64,000 bases of DNA from Caballeronia sp. INDeC2 (GCF_023631325.1 NZ_JALQDG010000001.1:217402-281401), one strand, 5' to 3'; counted from the first letter of the stretch, positions 29,511 to 43,392 are shown. Translations and numbers: made by a program. The notes: a model not told the origin generated them from the sequence alone.

Positions 29511-29521
29511 TGGCGGCCGGA

Positions 29522-30613
29522 TCAGACGAGCCGCAGATAAATCAGTTCGCGCTTGATATACGCATAGAAAATCGGCGCGGCGACCACGCCCGGAATGCCG
29601 AATGCGGCTTCCATCGCGAGCATCGCGAGAAGCAGTTCCCACGCGCGCGCCTCGATCTGGCCGCCGATAATGCGCGCGTTCAGGAAGTATTCGAGCTTGT
29701 GGATGACGATCAGAAACGCAAGCGACGCGACCGCCGTGCCGAACGACACGGACAGCGAAATCCCGACGATGATCGTGTTGGAGATCAGATTGCCGATGAC
29801 CGGCAGTAGCCCGACGATGAACGTGACCAGCACGAGCGTCTTGGAAAGCGGCAGTCTCTCGTGAAAAATCGGCAGCGCGACGAGCAGATACAGCGCGGTG
29901 AAGACGGCGTTGATCGCCGAAATCTTGATTTGCGCAAATACGATGCGGCGGAACGCGTCCGCGAAGCGCGACACGCGCGCGACGAGCGCCGTGGACAGCG
30001 GCAAGCGGTGATGCGACGGCCGCGGCGCGCTGACCGCGATGATCGCGCCGATTATCATGCCGATCACGATATGCCCGAAGCCGCGCGCCATTTCCTTGCC
30101 GCCTTGCTGGAGCATCTCGGCGTGCTTGTGCATCAACTCGGTAGCTTTGTCCTTCATCTGGCCGGCATCGACCGGCAGATAGTTCGCGATCCAGTCCGGC
30201 ACGCGCAGGCGCGCGCTCGACGTGATGGTCATCAGCTGATCGAGCAGCTTTTGCAGGCTCGGCACGTCGTGCTCGAAATGTTCGATGGTGGCGACGGTGG
30301 CGCCCGTCAGCCCGCCGACGATGATCGCGGAAATCAGCCCGGCCGCGATCAGCCGCGCGCCCTTGCTCACCACATGGCGCTCGATCACCGGCGAAATCAT
30401 GTGTACGAGCTGGAACACCAGCATGCCGGCGAGCAGGCCGCCGAGCAGCTTCAGATCGAGGACGAGCCACATCGCGAAGAGCGCGAGCATATAGCTGCCG
30501 ATCTCCACCGCGGACAGCTTCGGCAAGCTCATGTCGCTCGTCAGCCTGACGTGGCGGGTGGGCAGGTCCCGTACACGCGCCTCCTCGTTGGCAGCTTCGT
30601 TGCGCTTCGCCAT
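29522..30613 (-). CDS. AI-2E family (PerM-like) transporter
   Basis: A 363-residue inner-membrane protein with about seven to eight hydrophobic segments: two near the N-terminus (IGSYMLALFAMWLVLDLKLL), a soluble middle part, and four or more at the end (LLVALPIFHERLPLSKTLVL, VTFIVGLLPVIGNLISNTII). The pattern matches the AI-2E/UPF0118 family, which includes TqsA and sodium/proton antiporters; the substrate is not evident. The ATG at 30613 has AAGGAA upstream. It lies downstream of uvrA on the same strand. Confidence 0.85.
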   Translation of the reverse strand: MAKRNEAANEEARVRDLPTRHVRLTSDMSLPKLSAVEIGSYMLALFAMWLVLDLKLLGGLLAGMLVFQLVHMISPVIERHVVSKGARLIAAGLISAIIVGGLTGATVATIEHFEHDVPSLQKLLDQLMTITSSARLRVPDWIANYLPVDAGQMKDKATELMHKHAEMLQQGGKEMARGFGHIVIGMIIGAIIAVSAPRPSHHRLPLSTALVARVSRFADAFRRIVFAQIKISAINAVFTALYLLVALPIFHERLPLSKTLVLVTFIVGLLPVIGNLISNTIIVGISLSVSFGTAVASLAFLIVIHKLEYFLNARIIGGQIEARAWELLLAMLAMEAAFGIPGVVAAPIFYAYIKRELIYLRLV

Positions 30614-30690
30614 GACTGCGTTCCTTTCCCTGCTGCGTACGACGGTTATTCGTGCCGCGACGCGCGCGGCGCATTCCAACAGTCCGGCTG

Positions 30691-30720
30691 GCGGCGCCCG
30701 GCCACGAGGCCCGGCGCCGC
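30691..30720 (-). terminator. Strong hairpin just after uvrA
   Basis: A 13-bp GC-only stem with one mismatch (GCGGCGCCCGGCC / GGCCCGGCGCCGC) and a 4-nt loop stands 3 bp past the uvrA stop. No T-run follows, so it may stabilise the mRNA or cause Rho-assisted stop. Confidence 0.5.
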
Positions 30721-30723
30721 GTT

Positions 30724-33597
30724 TCACGCCGCCGATTTGGCCCGTTGCAGCAAGGGTGCCAGATATCTGCCGGTAAAACTCGCCTTCGATTTCGCGACCT
30801 GCTCGGGCGTCCCCTGGGCGATGATCTGTCCGCCGCCCGCCCCGCCTTCTGGACCGAGGTCAATGACCCAGTCGGCGGTTTTGATCACGTCGAGATTATG
30901 CTCGATGATGACGACCGTGTTGCCCTGATCTCGCAGCCGATGGATCACTTCGAGCAGCAGGGCGATATCGTGGAAGTGCAAACCGGTCGTCGGTTCATCG
31001 AGGATATATAGCGTCCGACCGGTGTCGCGCTTGCTCAGTTCCAACGAAAGCTTGACGCGCTGGGCTTCGCCGCCCGACAGCGTAGTCGCGGACTGGCCGA
31101 GCCGGATATAGCCGAGACCGACATCGAGCAGCGTTCTCAGTTTGCGCGCGACCACGGGCACCGCCTTGAAGAACTCGTGCGCGGCCTCGACCGTCAGGTC
31201 CAGCACTTCGCTGATGTTCTTGCCCTTGTACTGGACTTCGAGCGTCTCGCGGTTGTAGCGCTTGCCGTGGCACACGTCGCAGGGCACGTAGACGTCCGGC
31301 AGGAAGTGCATTTCCACTTTCAGCACACCGTCGCCCTGACAGGCTTCGCAGCGTCCGCCCTTCACGTTGAACGAGAAGCGGCCCGGATCGTAGCCGCGTT
31401 CCTTGGCGGCCGGCACGCCCGCGAAGAGTTCGCGGATCGGCGTGAAGAGGCCCGTGTAGGTGGCCGGATTCGAGCGCGGCGTGCGGCCGATCGGCGATTG
31501 ATCGACGGCGATCACCTTGTCGAAATGCTCGAGACCTTCGATCGACTCGTACGGCGCGGGCTCGGTCGCCGAGCCGTACAGATGCTGCGCGACCGCGTGC
31601 TGCAGCGTGTCGTTGATGAGCGTCGACTTGCCCGAGCCGGACACGCCCGTCACGCAGGTCAAAAGTCCGACGGGCAGATCCAGCGTCACGCGCTTCAGAT
31701 TGTTGCCGTGCGCCTCGACGATGCGCAGCATGCGCTCGTCCGGCTTGGTGCGCTCGGACGGATAGCCGATCGTGCGCTTACCGGACAGATACTGCCCGGT
31801 AATCGAGTTCGCGTCTTTCTGCACCTGACGCGGTGTGCCCTGCGCGACGATCACGCCGCCATGCACGCCCGCGCCCGGTCCCATATCGACGACGTAATCC
31901 GCCATGCGGATCATGTCCTCGTCGTGCTCGACCACGATCACCGAGTTGCCGATGTCGCGCAGATGCTTGAGCGTGTTGATGAGCCGGTCGTTGTCGCGCT
32001 GATGAAGGCCGATGGACGGCTCGTCGAGCACGTACATCACGCCGGTCAGCCCCGAGCCGATCTGCGACGCGAGCCGGATGCGCTGCGCCTCGCCGCCGGA
32101 CAGCGTTTCGGCGCTGCGTTCCAGCGACAGATAATCCAGCCCGACGTTGTTCAGGAACGAAAGCCGCGCGACGATTTCCTTGATCACCTTGTCGGCGATT
32201 TCGCCCTTTGCGCCTTCGAGGCGCAACGTCTGGAAATAGCCGAGCGCATCGCGCAGCGGCCAGCCGCTGATTTCGTAGATGCCGCGCGCCTGATCGTTTG
32301 CGCCGACTTTCACGAAGCGCGCCTCTCGCCGCAGACGCGTGCCTTCGCACGCCGGGCAAGGCTGATTGTTCTGGTATTTCGCGAGTTCTTCGCGCACCGC
32401 GGCCGAGTCCGTCTCGCGATAGCGCCGCTCCAGATTCGGGATGATGCCTTCGAACGCATGCTCGCGAACCGACGCGCGCCCGCGCTCGTTGATGTACGAG
32501 AAGGGAATCGCCTGCTTGCCCGAACCGTACAAGAGGATCTTGCGCACTTTCTCGGGCAAGTCTTCGAACGGCGCGTCGATCTCGAATTCGTAGAACGCCG
32601 CGAGACTTTGCAGCATCTGAAAATAGAACTGGTTGCGCCGGTCCCAGCCCTTTACCGCGCCCGCCGCAAGCGACAGCGACGGATGCGCGACCACGCGCTT
32701 CGGATCGAAGAACGTGATCTGGCCGAGGCCATCGCATTCAGGGCACGCGCCCATCGGATTATTGAACGAGAAAAGACGCGGTTCCAGTTCCGGCAGCGAG
32801 TACGAGCAGATCGGACACGCGAACTTCGAGCTGAAGAGCTTTTCCTTGTCCGTGTCCATTTCGAGCGCAATCGCACGGCCATCAGCCAGACGCAGCGCGG
32901 TTTCGAACGATTCCGCGAGGCGCTGCTTCATGTCCGGCCGCACCTTCAGACGGTCGATGACGATGTCGATCGTGTGTTTGTCGTTCTTCTTGAGCTTCGG
33001 CAGCGAATCGACTTCGTAGATCTTCGCGACGCCCTCGTTCGCCGTGCCGCCGCCCGAGCGGATGCGAAAACGGATGAAACCCTGTGCCTGCATTTCCTCG
33101 AACAGTTCGACATGTTCGCCCTTGCGATCGACCACAACCGGCGCGAGGATCATCAGCTTGGTTTCTTCGGGCAGGGCGAGCGCCGCATCGACCATTTGCG
33201 AGACGCTTTGCGCCTCCAGCGGAATCAGGTGATCCGGGCAATACGGCGTACCGACGCGCGCGTACAAAAGACGCAGATAGTCGTGGATTTCCGTGACGGT
33301 GCCGACAGTCGAACGAGGATTGTGCGACGTGGCTTTCTGCTCGATGGAAATGGCAGGCGACAAACCTTCGATCAAATCGACATCCGGCTTTTCCATCAAC
33401 TGCAAGAATTGCCGCGCATACGCCGACAGGCTTTCCACATAACGGCGCTGGCCTTCCGCATACAGGGTGTCGAACGCGAGCGACGACTTGCCCGACCCGG
33501 ACAGCCCCGTGATCACGATCAGCTTGTGGCGCGGCAAGTCGAGATTGACGTTCTTCAGATTGTGGGTGCGAGCCCCACGAATGCGAATTTCTTCCAC
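30724..33597 (-). CDS. uvrA: Excinuclease ABC subunit A
   Basis: DNA-damage recognition ATPase of nucleotide excision repair, working with UvrB. Two ABC modules: Walker [21 protein letters not shown] and [20 protein letters not shown]; signatures [16 protein letters not shown] and [16 protein letters not shown]; zinc sites CPICSYSL...CPECDGLG and CEACQGDG...CDVCHGKR. I chose the GTG at 33597 (product begins [19 protein letters not shown]), which matches the family start and has a GGAA site; the frame is open for 84 codons further but without family similarity. 957 residues. No clear LexA-type box was found upstream. Confidence 0.96.
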   Translation of the reverse strand: MEEIRIRGARTHNLKNVNLDLPRHKLIVITGLSGSGKSSLAFDTLYAEGQRRYVESLSAYARQFLQLMEKPDVDLIEGLSPAISIEQKATSHNPRSTVGTVTEIHDYLRLLYARVGTPYCPDHLIPLEAQSVSQMVDAALALPEETKLMILAPVVVDRKGEHVELFEEMQAQGFIRFRIRSGGGTANEGVAKIYEVDSLPKLKKNDKHTIDIVIDRLKVRPDMKQRLAESFETALRLADGRAIALEMDTDKEKLFSSKFACPICSYSLPELEPRLFSFNNPMGACPECDGLGQITFFDPKRVVAHPSLSLAAGAVKGWDRRNQFYFQMLQSLAAFYEFEIDAPFEDLPEKVRKILLYGSGKQAIPFSYINERGRASVREHAFEGIIPNLERRYRETDSAAVREELAKYQNNQPCPACEGTRLRREARFVKVGANDQARGIYEISGWPLRDALGYFQTLRLEGAKGEIADKVIKEIVARLSFLNNVGLDYLSLERSAETLSGGEAQRIRLASQIGSGLTGVMYVLDEPSIGLHQRDNDRLINTLKHLRDIGNSVIVVEHDEDMIRMADYVVDMGPGAGVHGGVIVAQGTPRQVQKDANSITGQYLSGKRTIGYPSERTKPDERMLRIVEAHGNNLKRVTLDLPVGLLTCVTGVSGSGKSTLINDTLQHAVAQHLYGSATEPAPYESIEGLEHFDKVIAVDQSPIGRTPRSNPATYTGLFTPIRELFAGVPAAKERGYDPGRFSFNVKGGRCEACQGDGVLKVEMHFLPDVYVPCDVCHGKRYNRETLEVQYKGKNISEVLDLTVEAAHEFFKAVPVVARKLRTLLDVGLGYIRLGQSATTLSGGEAQRVKLSLELSKRDTGRTLYILDEPTTGLHFHDIALLLEVIHRLRDQGNTVVIIEHNLDVIKTADWVIDLGPEGGAGGGQIIAQGTPEQVAKSKASFTGRYLAPLLQRAKSAA

Positions 33598-33939
33598 GAG
33601 TTTGTTCCGGGGTTCTTTCGGGTGCTTACGGATGTTTTCAGCGGCGCTTTCGTCTGTCCGGACGGGCCATACAGCCATTGCCGGGCGGAAAGAGAGGGAG
33701 CCAAACCTGCTACTATAACGACTTTTAAAGGGCGCAGCTCCCGGGCCCAAGGGCCGGATGCATGCCGATCGGCCGACGCGGGGACTTGCCTGCCGTGTGC
33801 GGGGCGAGCGCTGACGCAACGAGCCGTACGCCCCGGCGATGCGTTCCATATAGTGCCATTTCGAGCAAGAACAAGGTGACCGCGCCTGGCTGCGCCGCAG
33901 GCCAGGCCAGACGCGACCCTCATCCTTTTCCCGTTTCTG
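33598..33939. other. Divergent intergenic region, uvrA and MFS transporter
   Basis: No gene. On the minus strand a TATAGT (33714-33719) could be the uvrA -10 box; -35 is not clear. Nothing else stands out. Confidence 0.4.
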
Positions 33940-35142
33940 ATGTCCAATCCGTCTGCCACGTCTACACGTCTCTCAGCGCCGGAGCTGCGCGCGACCGTGT
34001 CGCTCGCCGCCATCTTCGCACTGCGCATGCTCGGGCTTTTCATGATCATGCCGGTGTTCTCGGTCTACGCGAAAACCATCCCCGGTGGCGACAACTTGCT
34101 GCTCGTCGGCATCGCGCTCGGCGCCTACGGCGTCACGCAGTCGATGCTCTATATCTTCTACGGCTGGATCTCCGACAAGTTCGGGCGCAAGCCGGTTATC
34201 GCGTTCGGCTTGCTGGTGTTCGCGTTGGGGAGCTTCGTCGCGGCAGTCGGACATTCGATGGCGTGGATCATCGCCGGGCGCGTTATTCAGGGCATGGGCG
34301 CGGTGTCGTCGGCGGTGATCGCGTTCATTGCTGATCTCACGCACGAGGAAAACCGCACCAAGGCGATGGCGATGGTCGGCGGCAGTATCGGCCTGTCGTT
34401 CGCGGTGGCGATCGTCGGCGCGCCGATCGTGTTCCACTGGGTAGGCATGAGCGGACTTTTCACGGTGATCGGCGTTCTGTCGATCCTCGCGGTCGGCGTG
34501 GTGTTTTGGATCGTGCCCGATCCGCCGGCGCATCCGGTCCACATCAAGGCGCCCTTCGCGGAAGTGCTGCACAACGTCGAGTTGCTGCGTTTGAACTTCG
34601 GCGTGCTCGTGCTGCACGCCACCCAGACCGCGCTCTTTCTCGTCGTGCCGCGCATTCTGGAGGAGGGCGGGCTGCCGGTCGCGTCGCACTGGAAGATTTA
34701 CCTGCCTGTGATGGCGCTCGCGTTCGTCATGATGGTTCCGGCGATCATCGCCGCCGAGAAACGTGGAAGAATGAAGAGCGTCATGCTCAGCGCGATCGGG
34801 CTTATCCTGATCGGCCAGTTGTTATTGGGCGCCGCTCCCCATACGCTGTGGTCAGTGGCCGCCATTCTGTTCGTGTACTTTCTCGGCTTCAACGTGCTGG
34901 AGGCCTCGCAGCCGTCGCTGGTGTCGAAGCTCGCACCGGGCACGAGAAAGGGCGCGGCAGCGGGCGTGTACAACACGACACAGTCGATCGGCCTTGCGCT
35001 CGGCGGGGTGATCGGCGGCTGGCTGCTGAAGCTCGACGGGCCGAGTGCGGTCTTCTTCGCCTGTTCGGGGCTGGTGTTCGCATGGCTCGTCGTTGCAGCA
35101 TGGATGAAACCGCCGCCGCGCAGAACCGGGCGCGCGGTCTGA
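33940..35142 (+). CDS. Major facilitator superfamily transporter, YajR/DHA1-like
   Basis: A 400-residue inner-membrane protein with 12 predicted helices. It starts with [20 protein letters not shown], has the MFS loop motif [19 protein letters not shown] between helices 2 and 3, and [20 protein letters not shown] as motif C-like helix 5. This resembles YajR-type DHA1 drug:proton antiporters, without the extra C-terminal domain. Substrate unknown. The position between uvrA and ssb is usual in Burkholderia. Confidence 0.9.
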   Translation: MSNPSATSTRLSAPELRATVSLAAIFALRMLGLFMIMPVFSVYAKTIPGGDNLLLVGIALGAYGVTQSMLYIFYGWISDKFGRKPVIAFGLLVFALGSFVAAVGHSMAWIIAGRVIQGMGAVSSAVIAFIADLTHEENRTKAMAMVGGSIGLSFAVAIVGAPIVFHWVGMSGLFTVIGVLSILAVGVVFWIVPDPPAHPVHIKAPFAEVLHNVELLRLNFGVLVLHATQTALFLVVPRILEEGGLPVASHWKIYLPVMALAFVMMVPAIIAAEKRGRMKSVMLSAIGLILIGQLLLGAAPHTLWSVAAILFVYFLGFNVLEASQPSLVSKLAPGTRKGAAAGVYNTTQSIGLALGGVIGGWLLKLDGPSAVFFACSGLVFAWLVVAAWMKPPPRRTGRAV

Positions 35143-35261
35143 GAGATATTTGAATCATCGAATCAAAGCCGGCATGGTGTGAGCGAATTCACGTCTGAAG
35201 ACGGAATCCGTCCAATCGCAGCATTCGGCTGACAGTTAGCAAGGAATCTACCGGAGAAATC

Positions 35262-35792
35262 ATGGCATCAGTCAACAAGGTCATTCTCGTGGGCAATCTG
35301 GGCGCTGACCCGGAAACCCGCTACCTCCCGAGCGGCGACGCCGTGGCCAACATCCGTCTCGCGACGACGGACCGCTACAAGGACAAGAGCTCCGGCGAAT
35401 TCAAGGAACTCACGGAATGGCATCGCGTGGCGTTCTTCGGCCGGCTCGCGGAGATCGTGAACGAATATCTGAAGAAGGGTTCGTCGGTGTATATCGAAGG
35501 GCGTATCCGCACGCGCAAATGGACAGACCAATCGGGCCAGGAACGCTATTCGACGGAAATCGTCGCGGATCAGATGCAGATGCTCGGCGGCCGTGGCGGA
35601 TCGGTCGGCGGCGGCGATGAAGGCGGTTACAGCCGCAGCGCTCCGATGGAGCGGTCCGGCGGCGGCAGTGGCCGTGCGCCCGCGGGTGGGCGCGCGAGCG
35701 GCGGCGCGGGTGCGTCTGGCGGCGGCTCGAGCCGTCCTAGCGCGCCGGCGGGCGGCGGCTTCGACGACATGGACGACGATATCCCGTTCTGA
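35262..35792 (+). CDS. ssb: Single-stranded DNA-binding protein
   Basis: Binds ssDNA during replication, recombination and repair. The OB fold ([59 protein letters not shown]) covers residues 1-110; a Gly/Ser/Ala-rich disordered linker of about 60 residues follows, then the acidic tip DDMDDDIPF that recruits partner proteins. 176 residues. A good terminator follows. Confidence 0.97.
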   Translation: MASVNKVILVGNLGADPETRYLPSGDAVANIRLATTDRYKDKSSGEFKELTEWHRVAFFGRLAEIVNEYLKKGSSVYIEGRIRTRKWTDQSGQERYSTEIVADQMQMLGGRGGSVGGGDEGGYSRSAPMERSGGGSGRAPAGGRASGGAGASGGGSSRPSAPAGGGFDDMDDDIPF

Positions 35793-35822
35793 CGAGCGGC
35801 AACGATTCGCGCATCGCAAGAT

Positions 35823-35859
35823 GGGCCTCCGGCTGACATAGCCCGAGGCCCTTTTTTTT
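35823..35859 (+). terminator. Rho-independent terminator after ssb
   Basis: GGGCCTC / GAGGCCC stem with a 15-nt loop followed by eight T. Confidence 0.85.
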
Positions 35860-36228
35860 CGTCCTGGCAAGGCGCTTTCCGAATTATGGCGCGCGCTTGC
35901 CCTTTTCTCGCCGAGGCATATTAATCTCTCGGGATCGTGTGGACGAACGGTGCGCGTCGATTCGGACCGAAAGGGCTCTCCAAGCCTAATCGGACTTCTC
36001 CTATGGTCTGTGATTTATTCCCATCCTATTTTGAAGAAATTATTCAAGAGAATAAAAAGCAATAAATATTTGCCTGCCGTCAATTGATATAGACATTTTG
36101 ACGAATTTGTTCACAAGTTTCTCTGAACATAAAGTCGACAACATGCCTATATTTTATCGGCTCGGATAAGTTCGTCGGGCACGTTCGACGCAGGCAAATT
36201 CACCAAGACCAACTTGAACGGGGGCGTG
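35860..36228. other. AT-rich leader of the RcsB-like regulator locus
   Basis: No gene. From about 36000 to 36180 the sequence is clearly AT-rich against a GC-rich background (TTTGAAGAAATTATTCAAGA, CAATAAATATTTGCCTG, AACATGCCTATATTTTATCG), as seen in promoters silenced by H-NS-type proteins or in acquired DNA. Possible -10 boxes include TATATT near 36152. TTTGAAgaaaTTATTCAAG near 36030 is an imperfect dyad. Confidence 0.5.
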
Positions 36229-36876
36229 TTGAAACTTCGAATAGTATTGGCTGACGATCATCCTTTCGTACTCCTTGGAATGAAAGCGCTATTTGCTGCA
36301 GACCACGGAATGGACGTCGTCGGCGAGGCAAACAATGCGAGCACTTTGCTGGCCGAGCTTGCCGTCACGCCATGCGACGTTCTGGTCACTGACTTCGCCA
36401 TGCCCGAGCCGGGTGTGGATGCGAATGACGGCCTTCGTCTCATCCGAAAGGTGCGTCAGGAGTTCGCGAATATCAGCATCGTCGTGCTCACCAGCGTTAG
36501 CAACGTCGCGATTTTGCGCTCCATCCTGAACGCCGGCGCGATGAGCCTCGTCAGCAAGGCCGAGCCGATCGAACTCGTGGGAACCGCCGTTCGGCACGCA
36601 AGCGTTGGACGTCGCTTCGTGAGTTCGTCGTTTGTCGCCGCGCTCGCGGAAGCGGGCACGGAGACGGACTTTTCGGCCGAGGAGCCGCGCCTGTCTCCGC
36701 GAGAGATAGAAGTCGTCCGCTTGTTTGCCAAAGGGCATTCGATTACGGAGATTGCGAAAGAACTTGAGCGCGACGTCCGCACCATCAGTCGTCAGAAACG
36801 CGATGCGATGAATAAGCTCGGTGTAAGGAACGACCCCGGATTGTTTGCATTCGTTCGCGCACGCGGACTCGGATGA
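36229..36876 (+). CDS. RcsB-like response regulator 1 of 3
   Basis: Receiver domain residues 1-120 with ADDHP acidic pair, phospho-acceptor Asp in LVTDFAMPEPG, Thr in VVLTS and Lys in LVSKAEP, then a LuxR-type HTH (RLSPREIEVVRLFAKGHSIT, EIAKELERDVRTISRQKRDA). The long loop after the Asp (MPEPGVDANDGLRLI) and the C-terminal R.ISRQK pattern resemble RcsB rather than plain NarL. Start is uncertain: the TTG at 36229 has GGGGG four bases ahead and gives MKLRIVLADDHP; GTG 36226 and TTG 36214 are alternatives. First of three tandem paralogues before the hybrid kinase. Confidence 0.85.
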   Translation: MKLRIVLADDHPFVLLGMKALFAADHGMDVVGEANNASTLLAELAVTPCDVLVTDFAMPEPGVDANDGLRLIRKVRQEFANISIVVLTSVSNVAILRSILNAGAMSLVSKAEPIELVGTAVRHASVGRRFVSSSFVAALAEAGTETDFSAEEPRLSPREIEVVRLFAKGHSITEIAKELERDVRTISRQKRDAMNKLGVRNDPGLFAFVRARGLG

Positions 36877-37000
36877 TTATTTCGTTTTGCTTTTTTCATT
36901 TCAGATGCGTCTTATGTATCTAAATATTTTGGTATCCGATGCTTCTGGTTTATTTTTGGATTCGGAATCGGGTCCGCAGTACGAGAAGGGGTTCGAATCA

Positions 37001-37681
37001 ATGGAGTTCGGGAACGGGAGCCAAGTGTTCTCGCACGCTAAACGGATAAGACTGGCGATTGCGGATGACCATCCCCTCGTCATCCTTGCAATCGAGCGTT
37101 TTGCCGGAAATTTTCCCAGTGTGGAAGTGGTGAGCCGCAGCGCGAATTCGACACAGCTCGAAGAGTCGCTGGCTCGCGGCGAATGTGACGTAGCGGTCAT
37201 CGATTTCTTCATGCCGGGCGGGCGCTACGGTGACGGCATCGAGTTGATCCAGCACATTGCGAACCGATATCCCGAGGTTCGCATCGTCGTCCTGTCACGC
37301 AACGACGACGCCGCGCTCGTCAAGCAAGCACTGGAAGCGGGGGCGCATGCCTTCCTGAGCAAAGAGGACCGGCTCGATCTGATCTACGTGGCCATCGTCT
37401 CGGTAATCGCCGGCGAGACTTACCTCGGACCAGGAATTCGCCGAACGCTGGCGCTCGCGGACGCCGAAAGCCACGCACGCTTCATTCGCCAAAGACTCAC
37501 GAGTCGCGAGTTGGAGGTGATCGAACGCTATGCGCGGGGCGCGAACGTCACCGAGATCGCGAAGGAACTCGGCCGCAGTGTGAAAACGATCAGCGCGCAA
37601 AAATGCGCGGCCATGCGAAAGCTCGATTTATCAACCGACGCTGATTTGTATCGATTCATCGCGGACAGCGGCTTGATCTAG
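37001..37681 (+). CDS. RcsB-like response regulator 2 of 3
   Basis: A 226-residue receiver-HTH protein. Receiver: LAIADDHPLVI, phospho-Asp in AVIDFFMPGGRYGDGIELI (close to the RcsB pattern MPGDKYGDGITLI), Ser in VVLSRND and Lys in FLSKEDR. HTH: LTSRELEVIERYARGANVTE, IAKELGRSVKTISAQKCAAM. I chose the ATG at 37001, with AGAAGGGG upstream; the frame is open further back but that part is AT-rich and unlike the family. It presumably acts on DNA in response to a phosphorelay; its targets are unknown. Confidence 0.85.
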   Translation: MEFGNGSQVFSHAKRIRLAIADDHPLVILAIERFAGNFPSVEVVSRSANSTQLEESLARGECDVAVIDFFMPGGRYGDGIELIQHIANRYPEVRIVVLSRNDDAALVKQALEAGAHAFLSKEDRLDLIYVAIVSVIAGETYLGPGIRRTLALADAESHARFIRQRLTSRELEVIERYARGANVTEIAKELGRSVKTISAQKCAAMRKLDLSTDADLYRFIADSGLI

Positions 37682-37789
37682 GCAGGTTGAGCAGCGCGGA
37701 CGGCGCGTGGCAACAGAGGCCGGAAGGGAGACAGCGCTCAGTCGATTGAAGACAGTTGCGCCGGGCAATTTAATTAGAACGCACAAACA

Positions 37790-38440
37790 ATGACAACAAG
37801 AACGCCGAAACGAGCGATTGTTGCGGACGACCATCCGGTCGTCGTTAAAGGAATTCAAAGCTTTCTGGAGCGCGACGGCGATATACGAGTCGTCGCGACT
37901 GCTCGGGACACGCTGGAGCTTGCCGAGGCAGTCGATAGCACTCCGTGCGACTTCGTTTTTGCGGATATCGGCATGCGCGGTATCGACGGCGAGAGCAGTT
38001 CGATCGGCTTTCTCCGGCGCTTGTCGTGGCAGGAAAGGCGCCCGAAGGTCGTCGTCATCACGATGATTTCACAGACTCGCATGCTGGCGGGCCTTATTCA
38101 GCTCGGCGTCGATGGCGTGATCGACAAGCGCGACGGACTCGAATATGTGCGCGACGCGATATCCGAAGTCGAGGCGGGCGGCTGCTTTCTTTCACCGTGC
38201 GTGGCGGAGGCGGTGAGTCATCTGCCGGCAACGTCGCCGGCGCGCGCGGGCGTGTTGAGCCGACGAGAGTGGGAGGTTTTCCAACTCTACGCCCACGGCC
38301 TTCCCGTTCATGAAATCGCGGATCACTTCGGGCGAAGCCGCAAAACGATCGCGACGCAAAAGCGAAGCGGCATGCGCAAGCTGGGGCTCGAGAGCGAAGA
38401 GGAACTGGTCGCGTATCTGCAGCAGGTCGGTTTGATCTGA
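37790..38440 (+). CDS. RcsB-like response regulator 3 of 3
   Basis: A 216-residue paralogue, the most divergent of the trio. Receiver: AIVADDHPVVVKGIQSFLE, phospho-Asp in FVFADIGMRGIDGESSSIG (Arg replaces the usual Pro after Met), Thr in VVITMIS and Lys in GVIDKRDG. HTH: LSRREWEVFQLYAHGLPVHE, IADHFGRSRKTIATQKRSGM. The ATG has no strong ribosome site (ACAAACA precedes). It lies 227 bp before the hybrid kinase on the same strand, so it is the nearest candidate partner. Confidence 0.87.
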   Translation: MTTRTPKRAIVADDHPVVVKGIQSFLERDGDIRVVATARDTLELAEAVDSTPCDFVFADIGMRGIDGESSSIGFLRRLSWQERRPKVVVITMISQTRMLAGLIQLGVDGVIDKRDGLEYVRDAISEVEAGGCFLSPCVAEAVSHLPATSPARAGVLSRREWEVFQLYAHGLPVHEIADHFGRSRKTIATQKRSGMRKLGLESEEELVAYLQQVGLI

Positions 38441-38666
38441 CGCAGCCGTTTCTACCGACGGTGCCCAATTTCATAGCAAATTGGGACCATTCTGATTCGA
38501 TTCCGATGCCTTGCGGATCAGACTCAATTCATTTGCGTTCGACAGGCAAGCGCGAAGCGCAGGGGCATTCATCCGTCAAAAGCGGCGAACTGACTTCTTC
38601 CTAGGCTTGCCCGGCCGGCCAGGCAACTTTCGTTGCAAGCGTCGGCCAGTGTCCGAGGAGTTGGAA

Positions 38667-41975
<3,309 letters not shown>

Positions 41976-42015
41976 TCGGGCCACGCGGCGTAACGGCGCC
42001 GCGTCTGCGTTCGAC

Positions 42016-42951
42016 CTATTCCGCAAACGCCCCGAGATTTGCATCGACCGATTCGCGGTCGCGGAAGTGGGCCAACGCGAAATCCACAAAAGCGCGGGTC
42101 TTGGCCGGCACGTGTCGACGTCCCGGGTACACGATCGACACTTCCTTGTCCGCGTCCTTGAGCGCATAGCCCGGCAGCAGACGCACGAGCGATCCCGTTT
42201 CGATGTCCTGCGCGACATAGCTCTCCGGCAGCACCGCGATCCCCATTCCCGAAAGCGCCGCCTGCCGCAACATGTGCGAGCTGTTCACGGTGTACGCCGG
42301 ATCGAGCGCGACGCTTTCTTCCACGCCTGACGGTCCGACGAGGGACCACGTCGATCCATGGATATCCGCGGACGGCGCGAGAAACTCGTGCGCATTCAGC
42401 GATGCCGGACAGATGGGCGCGCCGCGCCGCGCAAGGTAGGCCGGCGATGCGACCAGCACTGCCGATACTCGGACCAGCGGACGGTTGATCAGCATCCCGC
42501 TGTTGACGAGATGCGGCACGACAATGCCGACGTCGAAACCTTCCGCGACCAGATCGACCGGACGATGCAGCAGCGTCAGACGCAGCTTCACGTTCGAGTA
42601 GCGCTCCATGAATTCGCGCAGCATCGGCGTGAGTCCAAGCAACGAAAAGGACGCCGATGCCACCAGCTTGAGCGTGCCCGAGGGATCCACGGAACTGGTC
42701 CCGACCGTTGCCTCCATCGCTTCGATCTGCTCGATCACCGCGCGGCATCCTTCGGCATAAGCGCGCCCGGCCTCGGTAAGTGAGACGCTGCGTGTCGTCC
42801 GGTTCAGCAAGCGCGTGTTGAGATGCGTTTCGAGCAGTGAGACGTAGCGCGTGATCACGGCGTTGGACAGATCGAGCGCGGCGGCGGCGCGGCCGAACGA
42901 CTCGGTTTCCGACACCTTCAGAAAGACGCGCATCGCTTGGAGTTGATTCAT
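42016..42951 (-). CDS. LysR-family transcriptional regulator
   Basis: A 311-residue regulator: winged HTH at the start (MNQLQAMRVFLKVSETESFG, RAAAALDLSNAVITRYVSLL) and a periplasmic-binding-like effector domain from about residue 90 (LKLVASASFSLLGLTPML). It belongs to the AaeR/DmlR-like group judged by LNRTTRSVSLTEAG. Converges with the hybrid kinase and diverges from the porin gene, with 441 bp between; control of the porin is possible but not shown. The ATG at 42951 is the family start; the frame is open 57 codons further without similarity. Confidence 0.88.
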   Translation of the reverse strand: MNQLQAMRVFLKVSETESFGRAAAALDLSNAVITRYVSLLETHLNTRLLNRTTRSVSLTEAGRAYAEGCRAVIEQIEAMEATVGTSSVDPSGTLKLVASASFSLLGLTPMLREFMERYSNVKLRLTLLHRPVDLVAEGFDVGIVVPHLVNSGMLINRPLVRVSAVLVASPAYLARRGAPICPASLNAHEFLAPSADIHGSTWSLVGPSGVEESVALDPAYTVNSSHMLRQAALSGMGIAVLPESYVAQDIETGSLVRLLPGYALKDADKEVSIVYPGRRHVPAKTRAFVDFALAHFRDRESVDANLGAFAE

Positions 42952-43392
42952 TGAGAGAGCGATGTGAGAAGCGCCTTTCGACGCTTCGAGTGTGCGAAGC
43001 GATGCATGCGTTTGAGCGCAGTCTCGCGTGCGCGATCTTAGAGCGCGAGCGGATGCCCGGTAATCGGAGGGTTCTGATCTTGGTCGGGATGTCTCAATGT
43101 AACCACTGTCGTATGTATGCAACTGAACCGTCGCAAGGCACTGGCGGCGAGCGAGTGAAGTGATCTGTAAGTCCTAGCGGACTAAGCGTTTATCCATATT
43201 GAAAATCCATTTTTTGAATTATTCAAAAAGGCTTTTGTGTTTCCCTCGGCAGTTTCTCAAAAAGACCGGGCAATAAACTTTGTCGTGCCGAATATCGGTG
43301 CTGAGCTAAACGAGCGAAGAGGCAATCCAAGCTCGACAGGCGTTCGGCCTGAAGCAACCCATCGAGTCTCACGACTCAGCAAAGGAACTCGC
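42952..43392. other. Divergent intergenic region, lysR and porin
   Basis: No gene. It carries a perfect 19-bp AT-rich dyad at 43211-43229 and a short hairpin CAGGC / GCCTG at 43337-43351 in the porin leader. A small GTCC/GGAC hairpin lies near 43170. Confidence 0.5.
43211..43229. promoter_or_regulatory. Perfect 19-bp AT-rich palindrome upstream of the porin
   Basis: Arms TTTTTGAAT and ATTCAAAAA around a central T, about 165 bp before the porin ATG. It could be a regulator site or a factor-independent terminator for incoming transcription, since each arm ends in a T- or A-run. Confidence 0.5.

Noticed and set aside
31177..33879. 900-codon plus-strand open frame opposite uvrA
   Set aside because: Shadow of uvrA produced by GC-rich codon use; no recognisable motif.
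33598..33939. LexA box for uvrA
   Set aside because: No CTGT-N8-ACAG pattern was found in the uvrA upstream region by eye.
36845..37000. N-terminal extension of the second RcsB-like regulator
   Set aside because: The in-frame stretch is AT-rich and unlike any receiver N-terminus; the ATG at 37001 has a ribosome site and the normal length.
43237..43392. In-frame extension upstream of the porin start
   Set aside because: It would precede a perfect signal peptide; the ATG at 43393 has its own ribosome site.
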